Source of the DNA: CAVQEK01 sp964596645 | Lineage (GTDB): Bacteria; Bacteroidota; Bacteroidia; Cytophagales; Cyclobacteriaceae | Reading direction: 5' to 3' | Length of the DNA stretch: 64,000 nt | Assembly: GCA_964596645.1 (NCBI GenBank) | Contig: CAZQVB010000016.1 | Coordinates: forward strand, 39,971 to 103,970 | Shown: piece by piece, positions 36,848 to 45,544 of the stretch | How positions within the stretch are numbered: position 1 is the first letter of the stretch | How the letters are laid out: each line of letters starts with the position of its first letter | Made by a program: the position numbers and the translations under genes | Notes under the pieces: generated by a model | What the model saw: the letters and a program-made list of their open reading frames with translations, nothing else | The model's database searches: none | Told to the model about the DNA's origin: nothing

Positions 36848-38521
36848 ATGCAAAATCTTCACTTTACGAATATTTTTAAATCTGCTTCACTGCATTGCAT
36901 GCGTATGTATCTGCACATCACGCTGATCTGCACATTAATCACTTCAGTGGCCTGCCAAACACAGCCTGCTGACGATACCGGCGCGGAGCCATCCAGGCCC
37001 AACATCATAGTCATAGTAGCCGACGATATGGGCTATTCAGACATCGGCTGCTACGGATCGGAAATACACACGCCCAACATTGATGCGTTGGCTGCCAACG
37101 GCGTGCGTTTCACACAGTTTTACAATACCGGCCGCTGCAGCCCCTCGCGGGCATCGCTGCTCACGGGGCTATACCCGCATCAGGCAGGGGTGGGCTATCT
37201 CACCAGTGCCTGGGCCGATCACCACCGCGAGAAATTGGGCGCGCCGGGATATACCGACCATCTCACAGCGCAGAGCGTTACCATTGCGGAAGCTTTACAA
37301 CCTGCCGGGTACAAAAGCTATCTGTCGGGTAAGTGGCATGTAGGCCAGGAGAAGCCGCACTGGCCTTATTACAGAGGCTTCGATCAGTCACTGGTGCTGC
37401 TGAGCGGCTACCACTACTTCCATCCCGATGAAGATAAGTTTGCACGCAATGACAGCATCGTGAAGCCGGCTTCTGAAGGCTTTTATTCCACGGATTTCTT
37501 TACCGACAATGCGGTGGAATTCATCAACGCGCACAGCAGTGAAGCGCCATTTTTTCTGTACCTGGCCTATACGGCGCCGCATTTGCCCCTGCACGCACCG
37601 GAAGCGGCCATAGCACAATATGAAGGCAGCTATATGAAAGGTTGGGACTCGCTGAGGGTAGAGCGTTTTGCACGCATGCGCCAGTTGGGCCTGCTGGACG
37701 CCAACCAGCCACTCTCGCCACGCCATGAAAATATTCCCGCCTGGAGCACACTGACCGATGAAGAAAAAAAGCTTTGGGACAGAAGGATGGCGGTATATGC
37801 CGCACAAATTCAGATAATGGACGATGGCATAGGCAGGGTGGTGCGCACACTGAAGGAGAAGGGCGTGCTGGAGAACACGATCATTATGTTTCTTTCCGAC
37901 AACGGCGGAAGCTGCGAAGTGCAAGATCGCGGTGCACCCGATGCCAAAGTAGGCTCCCCGGCATCCTACACTTCATACGGGGCATGGGCAAACCTGAGCA
38001 ATGTGCCCTTCAGGCTTTTCAAGCGTTTTGTGCACGAAGGCGGTATCGCTACGCCACTCGTTGTACACTGGCCGGAGGGAATTCGTGAAAGCAATATTGT
38101 GCGGAGCAGGGGCCACCTGATCGACATCATGCCCACCTGCCTGGATGTAGCCGGCGTGCCTTACCCCGCCGAGTACAACGGCCACAGCATCATACCTACG
38201 CCGGGCAAGAGCCTTTTGCCGTTCCTTACGGCATCGGGTGAAGCCGGTGATGAGCCCATTTTTTGGGAGCACGAGGGCAACAGGGCCCTGCTGGCAGGCA
38301 AATATAAACTGGTGGCACAGGGTACAGCGCCATGGGAGCTGTACAATCTGGAAGTCGACCGCGCAGAGTTGAATGATCTTGCCGGCCAGTTTCCGCAGAT
38401 GGTACAAGGCTATGCTCAGCAATGGCAGCAATGGGCCGATTCTGTAGGTGTAGTGCCCTGGCATACCACCGGCAGGGGGTTCGAAGTTTATGATTTTTCA
38501 AAGCCTTATGAGCGCAAATGA
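36848..38521 (+). CDS. Sulfatase (arylsulfatase, S1 family), lipoprotein
   Basis: 557 residues. Lipobox TSVAC gives a membrane anchor; the start may be one of the inner Met residues (MRMYLHITLICT), since the 17-20 residues before do not resemble a signal. Metal site PNIIVIVADDMGYSD; formylglycine motif CSPSRASLLTG with Cys at about 97, the residue that must be oxidised by a maturase; GKWHVG; later FLSDNGG metal site. Expected to remove sulfate esters from carbohydrate. No formylglycine-generating or anSME gene is in the window. Likely co-transcribed with the GH39-like gene. Confidence 0.92.
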   Translation: MQNLHFTNIFKSASLHCMRMYLHITLICTLITSVACQTQPADDTGAEPSRPNIIVIVADDMGYSDIGCYGSEIHTPNIDALAANGVRFTQFYNTGRCSPSRASLLTGLYPHQAGVGYLTSAWADHHREKLGAPGYTDHLTAQSVTIAEALQPAGYKSYLSGKWHVGQEKPHWPYYRGFDQSLVLLSGYHYFHPDEDKFARNDSIVKPASEGFYSTDFFTDNAVEFINAHSSEAPFFLYLAYTAPHLPLHAPEAAIAQYEGSYMKGWDSLRVERFARMRQLGLLDANQPLSPRHENIPAWSTLTDEEKKLWDRRMAVYAAQIQIMDDGIGRVVRTLKEKGVLENTIIMFLSDNGGSCEVQDRGAPDAKVGSPASYTSYGAWANLSNVPFRLFKRFVHEGGIATPLVVHWPEGIRESNIVRSRGHLIDIMPTCLDVAGVPYPAEYNGHSIIPTPGKSLLPFLTASGEAGDEPIFWEHEGNRALLAGKYKLVAQGTAPWELYNLEVDRAELNDLAGQFPQMVQGYAQQWQQWADSVGVVPWHTTGRGFEVYDFSKPYERK

Positions 38522-38602
38522 TGGCCTGGGGAAAGTGGTTTGTGATTTTTTCAACCAATTACTTCCTATGCCTTGTGCTTTCGACCATTATAATCCCTTC
38601 GC

Positions 38603-39127
38603 TTATTCCGCACCGTCCACTTGGCGCAGGTATTCCAATACGGCTATGGCTTCTTCCTTGCTCAGGCCCTGGTTATTCATGGGTATATTGTTGTAGTGTA
38701 CGAGGAGGGCTTTGGCGAGCTCGTCTTCTTTTACCATGCGCTCAGGGTTTAGCGTCATGTTCAGGATCCACTCCGGAGTACGCCTTTTGGTGATGCCTTT
38801 CATCGGAGGACCGATCACCTTATTTTCTATCTGGTGGCAGATGATGCACATGGAATTGAATATTTCCTGTCCGCGATTGGCCAAAGCTGCATCAAAGGGT
38901 TTCATCTCATACTCCGTGATTGGCCCTACACCTTTGGCATCGGAGTACGCCATCAGGTCGATTTCTTCAGTTTCCTGTACCACTACAGGTGCAGACCGTG
39001 TCTGATCATTTTTCTTGGTATCGCTGCCACAGGATGTGCCGAGCCACATTGTGGCCATGGCCACACAGGCCAATTTTATAATACGTAGGTAGTGAGCAGT
39101 GAACGGTGGGTAGTGAACAGTGAGCAT
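38603..39127 (-). CDS. Cytochrome c lipoprotein (single haem)
   Basis: 174 residues as drawn, one haem-binding CIICH motif at about the middle and a distal Met in PMKGI or NIPMNNQ. A lipobox-like WLGTSC gives a likely outer- or inner-membrane lipid anchor. The first 12 codons of the longest frame (MLTVHYPPFTAH) are encoded by a heptanucleotide repeat array, so either the start lies here with a repeat-made n-region or a downstream TTG/ATG is used. A TAnnTTTG match (TAAATTTG, minus strand, about 39160) is placed about 25 bp upstream of the ATG. Function: electron carrier in the periplasm; partner unknown. Confidence 0.8.
   Translation of the reverse strand: MLTVHYPPFTAHYLRIIKLACVAMATMWLGTSCGSDTKKNDQTRSAPVVVQETEEIDLMAYSDAKGVGPITEYEMKPFDAALANRGQEIFNSMCIICHQIENKVIGPPMKGITKRRTPEWILNMTLNPERMVKEDELAKALLVHYNNIPMNNQGLSKEEAIAVLEYLRQVDGAE
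39091..39125 (+). repeat. Heptanucleotide repeat array, five units
   Basis: Five back-to-back 7-mers: AGTGAGC, AGTGAAC, GGTGGGT, AGTGAAC, AGTGAGC, preceded by a partial unit (CGTAGGT). Units are 4-7 of 7 identical. It overlaps the 5' end of the cytochrome c reading frame. Similar heptad arrays (STRR type) are known from cyanobacteria and seen in other bacteria. Confidence 0.8.
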
Positions 39128-39208
39128 AGCTTTGTTTTATTTTTGCTTGGGCAAATTTAAATTTTAAAGCTGTGCAGGAAAAAATTTGTTCATATAAAGA
39201 GACCATGA

Positions 39209-39934
39209 TTAGCCTTCTTCATTGTCGCTACCATCTTTACTGTGCCGGCGATCCCACCAGATGTACAGTCCAAAGCCAACGAGGCTGATGACTGAGGCCC
39301 ATATAAAACCTTCCTTGAGCCGGTCGTTGGTTTCGCCCAGGTAAGCGATGAGCACGATCAGCGGGGTAATACCCAGGTAGGTGGCCGCTATAAAGCGCCA
39401 GTACGTCATGCGCAGCAGGCCCGCTACAAAGCTGATGGTGTCGTTGGAGAGAAAGGGCGCCATCCTGAAAATCGCTACAAGCCAGAAGCCGTATTCCTCC
39501 AGATACGTCTTCATTTTGCGCTCCGACTTGCCGCCGATCATTTTCTGCAAAGTATGCTCGCCCACATATCGGCCTATAAAGTAGGCCAGGGTAGAGGCTA
39601 TGCCGATACCGGCAAAGGCTAAGGCGCTACCCCAGATGGGTCCATATGCCAGAATGCACACCAGAAGCAGCAGCCAGGAGGGTATTACAAAAGCAAACAT
39701 CTGTAAGATGAAACCGCCAATAAGAATCAGCGGGCCCCAGAAAGAGAACTGCTCTACCCAGCGACTTGCCCGGTCCTGGTCTTCGCTGGTGAGCACTGTC
39801 CATGCCTCTTTGGCAAAAGCATTGAAGCCATCGTGCAAAAAGTAGAATAAGAGCAGGCCGCCGATGATGGTGATCGACAATATCAGCGGGAGCCATTTTT
39901 CCCATTGAAAACCTGAATTATTGGATGTGGACAT
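39209..39934 (-). CDS. VTT-domain (TVP38/TMEM64, DedA-like) membrane protein
   Basis: 241 residues with about five to six membrane segments and the VTT core: FAFVIPSWLLLLVCILAYGPIWGSALAFAGI, GIGIASTLAYFIGRYVG, MKTYLEEYGFWLVAIFRMAPFLSNDTISFVAGLLRM, where the F/G/R-x-x-P motif is the family hallmark. Members are linked to lipid scrambling or membrane potential maintenance. It is 80 bp upstream of the cytochrome c gene on the same strand. The charged tail (HSKDGSDNEEG) is cytoplasmic. Confidence 0.88.
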   Translation of the reverse strand: MSTSNNSGFQWEKWLPLILSITIIGGLLLFYFLHDGFNAFAKEAWTVLTSEDQDRASRWVEQFSFWGPLILIGGFILQMFAFVIPSWLLLLVCILAYGPIWGSALAFAGIGIASTLAYFIGRYVGEHTLQKMIGGKSERKMKTYLEEYGFWLVAIFRMAPFLSNDTISFVAGLLRMTYWRFIAATYLGITPLIVLIAYLGETNDRLKEGFIWASVISLVGFGLYIWWDRRHSKDGSDNEEG

Positions 39935-40037
39935 GAGTTGGTATTGTTGGTAGTAATGCTGCTAAAACAAGGCTTTCCAATGAATGTTGGCTGCAGGCCT
40001 CCATCAACGGCCTTGTTGGCATTTGGCCTTATTCAGA

Positions 40038-41288
40038 TCATGCGCGAATCTGGCCATTGCCACGTACTATCCACTTGTAGCTGGTCAGCTCCTCCAATGC
40101 CATGGGCCCGCGCGCGTGCAACTTTTGCGTGCTGATGCCAATTTCTGCCCCCAGGCCAAACTGTGCACCGTCGGTGAAGGCCGTGCTGCTGTTGGCATAT
40201 ACGGTGGCGGCGTCTACCGCCCTCAAAAAGTGATCGATGGTTTTTTCGTCTTCTGCAATGATGGCTTCACTGTGGCGGGAGCTAAAACGGGCGATATGTG
40301 TCATTGCTTCCTGCAACCCGTCCACTGTTTTTATAGACATTTTATAGTCAAGAAACTCAATGCCAAAATGTTCTTCACCCGCTTTCTTGAGCAGTGGTTT
40401 GGGGTAATGGCCCTCCAGTGCGGCATAGGCAGCTTCGTCGGCAAATATCTCTACCTCACTCGCCTCAAGCGCTGCTGTGAGCGCGGCCAGATCGCCCAGC
40501 CGTTGCTCATGCACTACCAGGCAGTCGAGCGCGTTGCACACGCTTACGCGCCTTGTCTTGGCATTGTTTACTATGGCCTTTCCTTTTTCCAGATCACCGC
40601 TTTTGTCGAAGTAGGTATGCACTATGCCGGCGCCGGTTTCTATCACGGGTACTTTGGCATTGTCGCGCACGTAGTCGATCAACGCCTGGCTGCCGCGGGG
40701 TATGATGATGTCGACAAAGCCGGTAGCCTCCAGCAAGGCGGCTGTGGCACTTCTGTCGGGAGGCAGCAATTGCAGTATGTCGGCCCTCAGGCCGTGCTTT
40801 TCCAGGGTGCTGCGGATGATGCCTGCGATGGCGCGGTTGGAATGTTCCGCATCACTGCCGCCCTTCAGCACGCAAGCGTTGCCCGACTTGAGGCAAAGGG
40901 AAAATACATCGAAGGTTACGTTGGGTCGCGCTTCGTAGATGATGCCCACCACGCCGAGCGGTACAGAGACTTTTTTCAGTGCCAGCCCATTGGGCAGTTG
41001 CCTTTCGCTGAGTACGCGGTGGAGGGGGCTGTTGAGACGGGCTACATTGCGCAGGTCGCCGGCGATGTCGCCGATCCTTTTCTCTGTCAGCTTCAGCCGG
41101 TCGTACTTTGGATCGGTCTCGGGCATGCGCTCGAGGTCTTGCCGGTTGGCTTTCAATATGTACTGTGTTCCCTCTTCGGCGGCATCAGCCAGGGCGTTCA
41201 GCACGGCATTCACCTGTTCGTCGTCCACCAGAGTTAGGTGGGCTGAGGCGTCTTTTACCTTTTCAAATATGTGGTTGTAGTCTTGCAT
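40038..41288 (-). CDS. proA: Gamma-glutamyl phosphate reductase
   Basis: 416 residues, normal length. It reduces gamma-glutamyl phosphate with NADPH to glutamate semialdehyde in proline synthesis. Family blocks: VPLGVVGIIYEARPNVT, GNACVLKGGSDAEHSN, DIIIPRGSQALIDYV, the catalytic Cys in RRVSVCNALDCLVVH, and TDGAQFGLGAEIGISTQKLHARGPMALEELTSYKW at the end. Last gene of the five-gene pcm-to-proA operon, 24 bp after proB. Confidence 0.96.
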   Translation of the reverse strand: MQDYNHIFEKVKDASAHLTLVDDEQVNAVLNALADAAEEGTQYILKANRQDLERMPETDPKYDRLKLTEKRIGDIAGDLRNVARLNSPLHRVLSERQLPNGLALKKVSVPLGVVGIIYEARPNVTFDVFSLCLKSGNACVLKGGSDAEHSNRAIAGIIRSTLEKHGLRADILQLLPPDRSATAALLEATGFVDIIIPRGSQALIDYVRDNAKVPVIETGAGIVHTYFDKSGDLEKGKAIVNNAKTRRVSVCNALDCLVVHEQRLGDLAALTAALEASEVEIFADEAAYAALEGHYPKPLLKKAGEEHFGIEFLDYKMSIKTVDGLQEAMTHIARFSSRHSEAIIAEDEKTIDHFLRAVDAATVYANSSTAFTDGAQFGLGAEIGISTQKLHARGPMALEELTSYKWIVRGNGQIRA

Positions 41289-41312
41289 CTATTTTTTTTT
41301 GAAGGCTTGCGA

Positions 41313-42386
41313 TCAGTGTAAATATAAATGATCGTAGTGAATGAGGGGTTTTTGATTTTTCTGACCGATGAGCTCTTTGGCCTTTTTGTGATTGTACCGC
41401 GCCATGCCAAGGCCTATTTCCGCACCACTTTCGTCGACTATACGAACGACTTCGCCTCGCTTAAAATCACCTGAAAGTGAGACAATGCCGACAGGCAGCA
41501 GGCTGGTGGCCCGCTGTGTTCGCATCTTATCGCGGGCGCCATCATTCACCACTACCTCACCTTTGGTGTGGCCCTGCGCATTGGCGATCCATTTTTTCAC
41601 TGGAGAGGTAAGCCTGTGGGCATTGAAGCGTGTGCCAATGGCCTGCCCCTGTTGCAGTTTCAGCAGCACGTCGGGTTCATAGCCGCTGCAGATCACCACG
41701 GGTATGCCGATACGGGCTACCTTCAGGGCAGTGTTGCATTTGGTGATGATGCCACCCCGGCCAAAGTTAGATTTTTCCTGACCGGCGATATGCTCCGGTG
41801 CGTGCAACTGAGGGTCAAATTCTGCGATAAGCTCAGCATCTGGCGCGTTGGGGCTTTTGTTGTAGATGCCCGGCACATTGGTGAGAATATAAAGTACATC
41901 TACATTGAGCATAGACGAGACCAGTCCGGCCAGTTCGTCATTGTCGGTAAACATCAGCTCGGTGATGGAGATCACATCATTTTCATTGATCACCGGAATA
42001 ATGCCATTGTCGAGCAGGGTCACCAGGCAGTTTTTCATGTTCAGGTAGTGGTTGCGGTCGCGAAAGTCCTGCTTCGTCACCAGTACCTGTGCACAGAGCT
42101 GCTCGTGGCTTTTGAACAGTTCTGTGTAAATCTGCATGAGGCGCACCTGGCCGAGTGAAGAGAGCAGTTGACGCTCGGCTACGGTATCGAGCTTTTTGCG
42201 CTGCGGCAATATACTTCGCCCTGCTGCCACGGCCCCGGAGCTCACCAGCACCAGCTGCACCTGTTGCTTACGCAGGGCGGCCATTTGGCTTGCCAGCTGG
42301 CCAATCACTTCCAGGTTGGGCAGGCCATCGGGTCGTGTGAGTACGTTGGAGCCAATCTTTACGGCTATTAGATTTTTTGTTTTCAA
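41313..42386 (-). CDS. proB: Glutamate 5-kinase
   Basis: 357 residues with amino-acid-kinase fold: AVKIGSNVLT (ATP loop), VSSGAVAAG, QVLVTKQDF, NENDVISITELMFTDNDELAGLVSSMLNVD and GRGGIITKCNTALKVARIGIPVVICSGYEPD. The C-terminal 80 residues (from about 270) are the PUA domain of the long ProB form. Phosphorylates glutamate, the first and feedback-controlled step of proline synthesis. Transcribed directly before proA. Confidence 0.95.
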   Translation of the reverse strand: MKTKNLIAVKIGSNVLTRPDGLPNLEVIGQLASQMAALRKQQVQLVLVSSGAVAAGRSILPQRKKLDTVAERQLLSSLGQVRLMQIYTELFKSHEQLCAQVLVTKQDFRDRNHYLNMKNCLVTLLDNGIIPVINENDVISITELMFTDNDELAGLVSSMLNVDVLYILTNVPGIYNKSPNAPDAELIAEFDPQLHAPEHIAGQEKSNFGRGGIITKCNTALKVARIGIPVVICSGYEPDVLLKLQQGQAIGTRFNAHRLTSPVKKWIANAQGHTKGEVVVNDGARDKMRTQRATSLLPVGIVSLSGDFKRGEVVRIVDESGAEIGLGMARYNHKKAKELIGQKNQKPLIHYDHLYLH

Positions 42387-42399
42387 GGTATAAAAGTGC

Positions 42400-42915
42400 T
42401 CAGCGGTTTAGTTCCGGAAAAAGTTGTTTCAGTCCATTCCAAAGCTGCCGTTTTTTGCTGTCGTCGCTGGCGAGGTCTGGCAATGCGTGCGCGTGTAACG
42501 CAGGCAGGCGTGCATCACCAGTGGCAGAGCGTACATCATACAGGCTGGTAGAAGCGTCGGAGTGCAGGCCGAAGGTGATGAGTGCTTGGTGTGCCACCTG
42601 CTCCCAATGCCGTCGGGCCTCATGGACGTGCTGCAGGTCGAACTCAACCAGGGCTATGTCGTGGAGCGATAGTTTGGCACTGGCCAGTATTTTCATGAGC
42701 AAGGCCTTCTCGCCTGGTGGTGTGGCTGTGGCGCCGTCGTTGGCTACGAGCACCAGCACAGCGCGTTTGTTTTGGCCCGAGGCAAGCACAGCTTCTACAG
42801 GTTTGGGCGCAGCATTGGCCTCAGCCTCTGCCACCGGTGACTTTGCCCGGTCAAGGTCTTCTTTGAGCAGGTACAGGTCTTCGTGAATGAAGTATTGTAA
42901 AAAAGATTCGGGCAC
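42400..42915 (-). CDS. Conserved-type hypothetical protein between thioesterase and proB
   Basis: 171 residues, soluble, no signal or membrane helix. N-terminal FLQYFIHEDLYLLKEDL is helical, a low-complexity Ala/Glu/Pro linker follows (about 20-45), then a compact alpha/beta domain with RAVLVLVAND and a PGEKALLMKILASAKL helix. That segment is reminiscent of uracil-glycosylase-superfamily or DNA polymerase psi-type proteins, but not enough to name it. It is translationally close to both neighbours (3 and 13 bp). Confidence 0.6.
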   Translation of the reverse strand: MPESFLQYFIHEDLYLLKEDLDRAKSPVAEAEANAAPKPVEAVLASGQNKRAVLVLVANDGATATPPGEKALLMKILASAKLSLHDIALVEFDLQHVHEARRHWEQVAHQALITFGLHSDASTSLYDVRSATGDARLPALHAHALPDLASDDSKKRQLWNGLKQLFPELNR

Positions 42916-42918
42916 TTG

Positions 42919-43452
42919 CTAGAGGTTAAAAATGGCTTTTAGTTCCAGGGCATCGTTGGGCTTCATTCTGCCCGCCAGTATCAGGCGCAGTTGCCGTCGG
43001 CGCAGGGCCCCGGCATAAAGCTCCTTCTCGGTTTCCGTTTCTGGCAGTGCATCGGCAACCGGCATCGGCCTTGCCTGCTCGTCTACCGATACGAAAGTAA
43101 AAAAAGCGCTGTTGCTGCGGAATTTTATTTTCTTCGGAATGTTCTCCGCCCACACTTCAATATACACCTCCATGGATGTGTTGAAGGCCCGCGTCACCTT
43201 GGCTTCGAGGGTCACCACGCTGCCCAGGGGTATGGGTTTGTGGAAGGCAATATTATCCACAGAAGCTGTGACTACGGCCGTGCCGCAATGCCTTTGCGCC
43301 GATATGCCCCCTGCTATGTCCATCCAGTACATGAGTTGCCCGCCCACCAGGTTGTTGAGCGTATTGGTGTCGTTGGGCAGCAGCAGTTCGCTTTTCACCA
43401 CCAGCGATTCTTTTACATATTTTTTATCATTCATAGGTATGGGGGTATTCAT
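42919..43452 (-). CDS. Acyl-CoA thioesterase, hotdog fold (YciA/BACH type)
   Basis: 177 residues. A single hotdog domain carries the family motif LNNLVGGQLMYWMDIAGGISA (active-site Asn and Asp) near residue 35-55, then NIAFHKPIPLGSVVTLEAKVT. The C-terminal acidic/Leu-rich helix is typical of Bacteroidota members. Hydrolyses acyl-CoA esters; chain preference unknown. The start may be the second Met (MNDKKYVKES). It is 15 bp after pcm and 3 bp before the hypothetical gene. Confidence 0.88.
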   Translation of the reverse strand: MNTPIPMNDKKYVKESLVVKSELLLPNDTNTLNNLVGGQLMYWMDIAGGISAQRHCGTAVVTASVDNIAFHKPIPLGSVVTLEAKVTRAFNTSMEVYIEVWAENIPKKIKFRSNSAFFTFVSVDEQARPMPVADALPETETEKELYAGALRRRQLRLILAGRMKPNDALELKAIFNL

Positions 43453-43467
43453 ACGAGCCGACAGCTA

Positions 43468-44130
43468 TTAATGCCAGCCCCACTTGCCCAGCAGTGGTAC
43501 GAAGCGAAAAGTGTCGTTCGATTCTGTGTGTACATTTCCTTGTTCATCTTTGGTGACCAGCAGCATTTGCTGTTGTTCGTTGCCGCCGACAGGTATCACC
43601 ATGCGGCCGCCGGGGTGCAGTTGTGTTACCAATGCGTCGGGTATATCAGGCGCGCCGGCGGTCACTATTATTTTGTGGTAGGGTGCGTGGTTGTCCCAGC
43701 CCTGGCTGCCATCGCCCAGCTTCAGCCGTGGCTTATAGCCCATGGCGCTGAGCATATTTTTGGCTGTCTGATACAGTGTTTTGTTGTATTCGATGCTGTA
43801 TAGTTCGGCACCCAACTCCATCAGTATACAAGCCTGATAGCCCGATCCGGTGCCTATTTCTAGCACTTTCTCACCTGGGCGTACCTGAAGCAATTCAGTC
43901 TGAAACGCCACCGTGTAGGGCTGTGAGATGGTCTGGCCCTCACCTATGGGAAAGGCCTTGTCCTGATAGGCATGTTCTAGAAATGCAGGCTCAAAGAAAT
44001 AATGCCTCGGCACCTTGCCAATGGCCCGTAGCACATGGTCGCTTTTGATGCCTTTTTCCACAAGCACTTTCAAGAGGTTGCGCCGCATGCCTTTGGTCTT
44101 GTAGGTGTCTTGGGCCGTAGTGTGTTTCAT
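43468..44130 (-). CDS. pcm: Protein-L-isoaspartate O-methyltransferase
   Basis: 220 residues from MKHTTAQDTYKTKG; the frame is open 15 codons upstream but those residues are not part of the family. Signature blocks: VPRHYFFEPAFLEHAYQDKAFPIGEGQTISQPYTVAFQTELL (substrate side) and KVLEIGTGSGYQACIL (AdoMet loop), then YHKIIVTAGAPDIPDALVTQLHPGGRMVIPVG. Repairs isoaspartyl residues in damaged proteins. Probably the first gene of the operon that ends with proA. Confidence 0.92.
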   Translation of the reverse strand: MKHTTAQDTYKTKGMRRNLLKVLVEKGIKSDHVLRAIGKVPRHYFFEPAFLEHAYQDKAFPIGEGQTISQPYTVAFQTELLQVRPGEKVLEIGTGSGYQACILMELGAELYSIEYNKTLYQTAKNMLSAMGYKPRLKLGDGSQGWDNHAPYHKIIVTAGAPDIPDALVTQLHPGGRMVIPVGGNEQQQMLLVTKDEQGNVHTESNDTFRFVPLLGKWGWH

Positions 44131-44283
44131 AATGCACAAAGGTATGGGCATTGAGGCAATATGAAATGATAACACGGCATTTTTGCAGCGCTGGCCTGCC
44201 AGGGTTACGGTCGCGTCGGAATTTTGTATACATTAGTAAATCGCACCAGACGAAAATTTTTTATAGCGTAGCCAATTTTTTTT

Positions 44284-44976
44284 ATGAGTTTGAACTGCAT
44301 AGTGGTTGATGATGATGGGATGTCGAGAAATGTAGTGAAGCACTATATCCAAAAGACCAAATTTCTTAGGCAAATAGGCGAATTTGAGAGCGCCATCAGT
44401 GCCAATAATTTCCTACACGACGAACACGTCGATATTATTTTCCTAGACATACAGATGCCGGAAATGAGCGGCATGGATCTGGTAAAAAGCCTCGAGTACG
44501 ATCATGAAGTGGTGCTCATTTCTTCTGTAGAGAAATACGCCCTGGAGGCGTTTGAGCAGCATGTGACTGATTATCTGCTGAAGCCGGTCGACTATACCCG
44601 TTTTTTGCTGGCGGCACAAAAGGCCAAGAGCAACATAGAAAACAGCCGGAAATCCATAGCCAAGCGAAGGGAATTTTATGTGCGCACCGATTCCAAAATG
44701 GTGCGCATAGCGCTGGACAGCATCTGGTATGTGGAAGCACTTGCCGACTACGTGATCATAAAAACCAAGGCGAAATCGTATATCGTACATTATACCATGA
44801 AGGGACTGGAAAGCCGCCTGCCTCAGGATACCTTCATCCGTATACACCGCTCCTACATCATCAATCTGGATTTTATAGAGCTGCTGGAAGACAACTCGGT
44901 GGCCATAGGCGAGAAACTGATCCCTATCGGCGCCTCGTTCAGGGAAGCACTGATGAACCGCCTTAATTTTTTATAA
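44284..44976 (+). CDS. LytTR-family response regulator
   Basis: 230 residues. Receiver domain 1-120 with the phospho-acceptor Asp55 in FLDIQMPEMSG, acidic pocket VVDDD, and Lys in LLKPVDY; LytTR DNA-binding domain about 135-230 (FYVRTDSKMVRIALDSIWYVEALADYVIIKT, FIRIHRSYIINLDFI). No histidine kinase gene is next to it, so it is an orphan here; its target genes are unknown. The 3' end overlaps the convergent PAP2 gene by 14 bp. Confidence 0.93.
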   Translation: MSLNCIVVDDDGMSRNVVKHYIQKTKFLRQIGEFESAISANNFLHDEHVDIIFLDIQMPEMSGMDLVKSLEYDHEVVLISSVEKYALEAFEQHVTDYLLKPVDYTRFLLAAQKAKSNIENSRKSIAKRREFYVRTDSKMVRIALDSIWYVEALADYVIIKTKAKSYIVHYTMKGLESRLPQDTFIRIHRSYIINLDFIELLEDNSVAIGEKLIPIGASFREALMNRLNFL

Positions 44977-45544
44977 GCGGCTCTATGCGAAAGTGAAAAT
45001 AAATCTTGTTCAGCAAAATGAATATAAGGCCGGCAATGGCCATGCCCACCAGCGCGCCCACAGTGATGTCGCTCGGATAATGCACGCCCACCATGATGCG
45101 GCTAAAGGCCACCATGGCTGCCCACACAAACAGCAGGCCCGTCCAGGGCCAGCGGCGGTGCAGGGCCAGCCAGGTGAATGAGGCAAACCCAAAAGCATTG
45201 GCCGAGTGGCCCGAGGCAAAGCCGTATTTGCCACCGCAGCCGGTGATCACATTGGCGAGCAGACCGAGCACCGGATCGTGGCAGGGGCGAAGCCGTGCAA
45301 AATAGGGCTTCATGATGCTGGAAGTAACCTGATCGGTGCATGCTGCCACCAGCCCAACAGCGATGATTACCCAGATGCTGTCTTTCTTGAAGTGGTAAAT
45401 AAAAAGACCTACAAAGAGTATGTACAGCGGTATCCAGGTAGGCGCATAGGTGATCCAGGCCCAGAAGCTGCCGGAGATCTCGTTGTGCAGCCCGTTGAAA
45501 TAAAGGAATATCTCCCGGTCGATTTTATGTAGCAGATCCAGCAT
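44963..45544 (-). CDS. PAP2-superfamily membrane phosphatase
   Basis: 193 residues with about five membrane helices and all three PAP2 motifs: KPYFARLRP, SGHSANAF, and SRIMVGVHYPSD with the catalytic His. Removes phosphate from lipid phosphates such as undecaprenyl diphosphate or phosphatidic acid on the periplasmic side. The start overlaps the end of hemF by 20 bp, so the two are read together. Confidence 0.92.
   Translation of the reverse strand: MLDLLHKIDREIFLYFNGLHNEISGSFWAWITYAPTWIPLYILFVGLFIYHFKKDSIWVIIAVGLVAACTDQVTSSIMKPYFARLRPCHDPVLGLLANVITGCGGKYGFASGHSANAFGFASFTWLALHRRWPWTGLLFVWAAMVAFSRIMVGVHYPSDITVGALVGMAIAGLIFILLNKIYFHFRIEPLIKN

Noticed and set aside
39091..39125. Possible CRISPR-like repeats
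   Set aside because: Units are 7 bp with no spacers; a tandem microsatellite-type array.
39984..41237. 417-codon open frame opposite proA
   Set aside because: Antisense to a clearly conserved gene; no family features.
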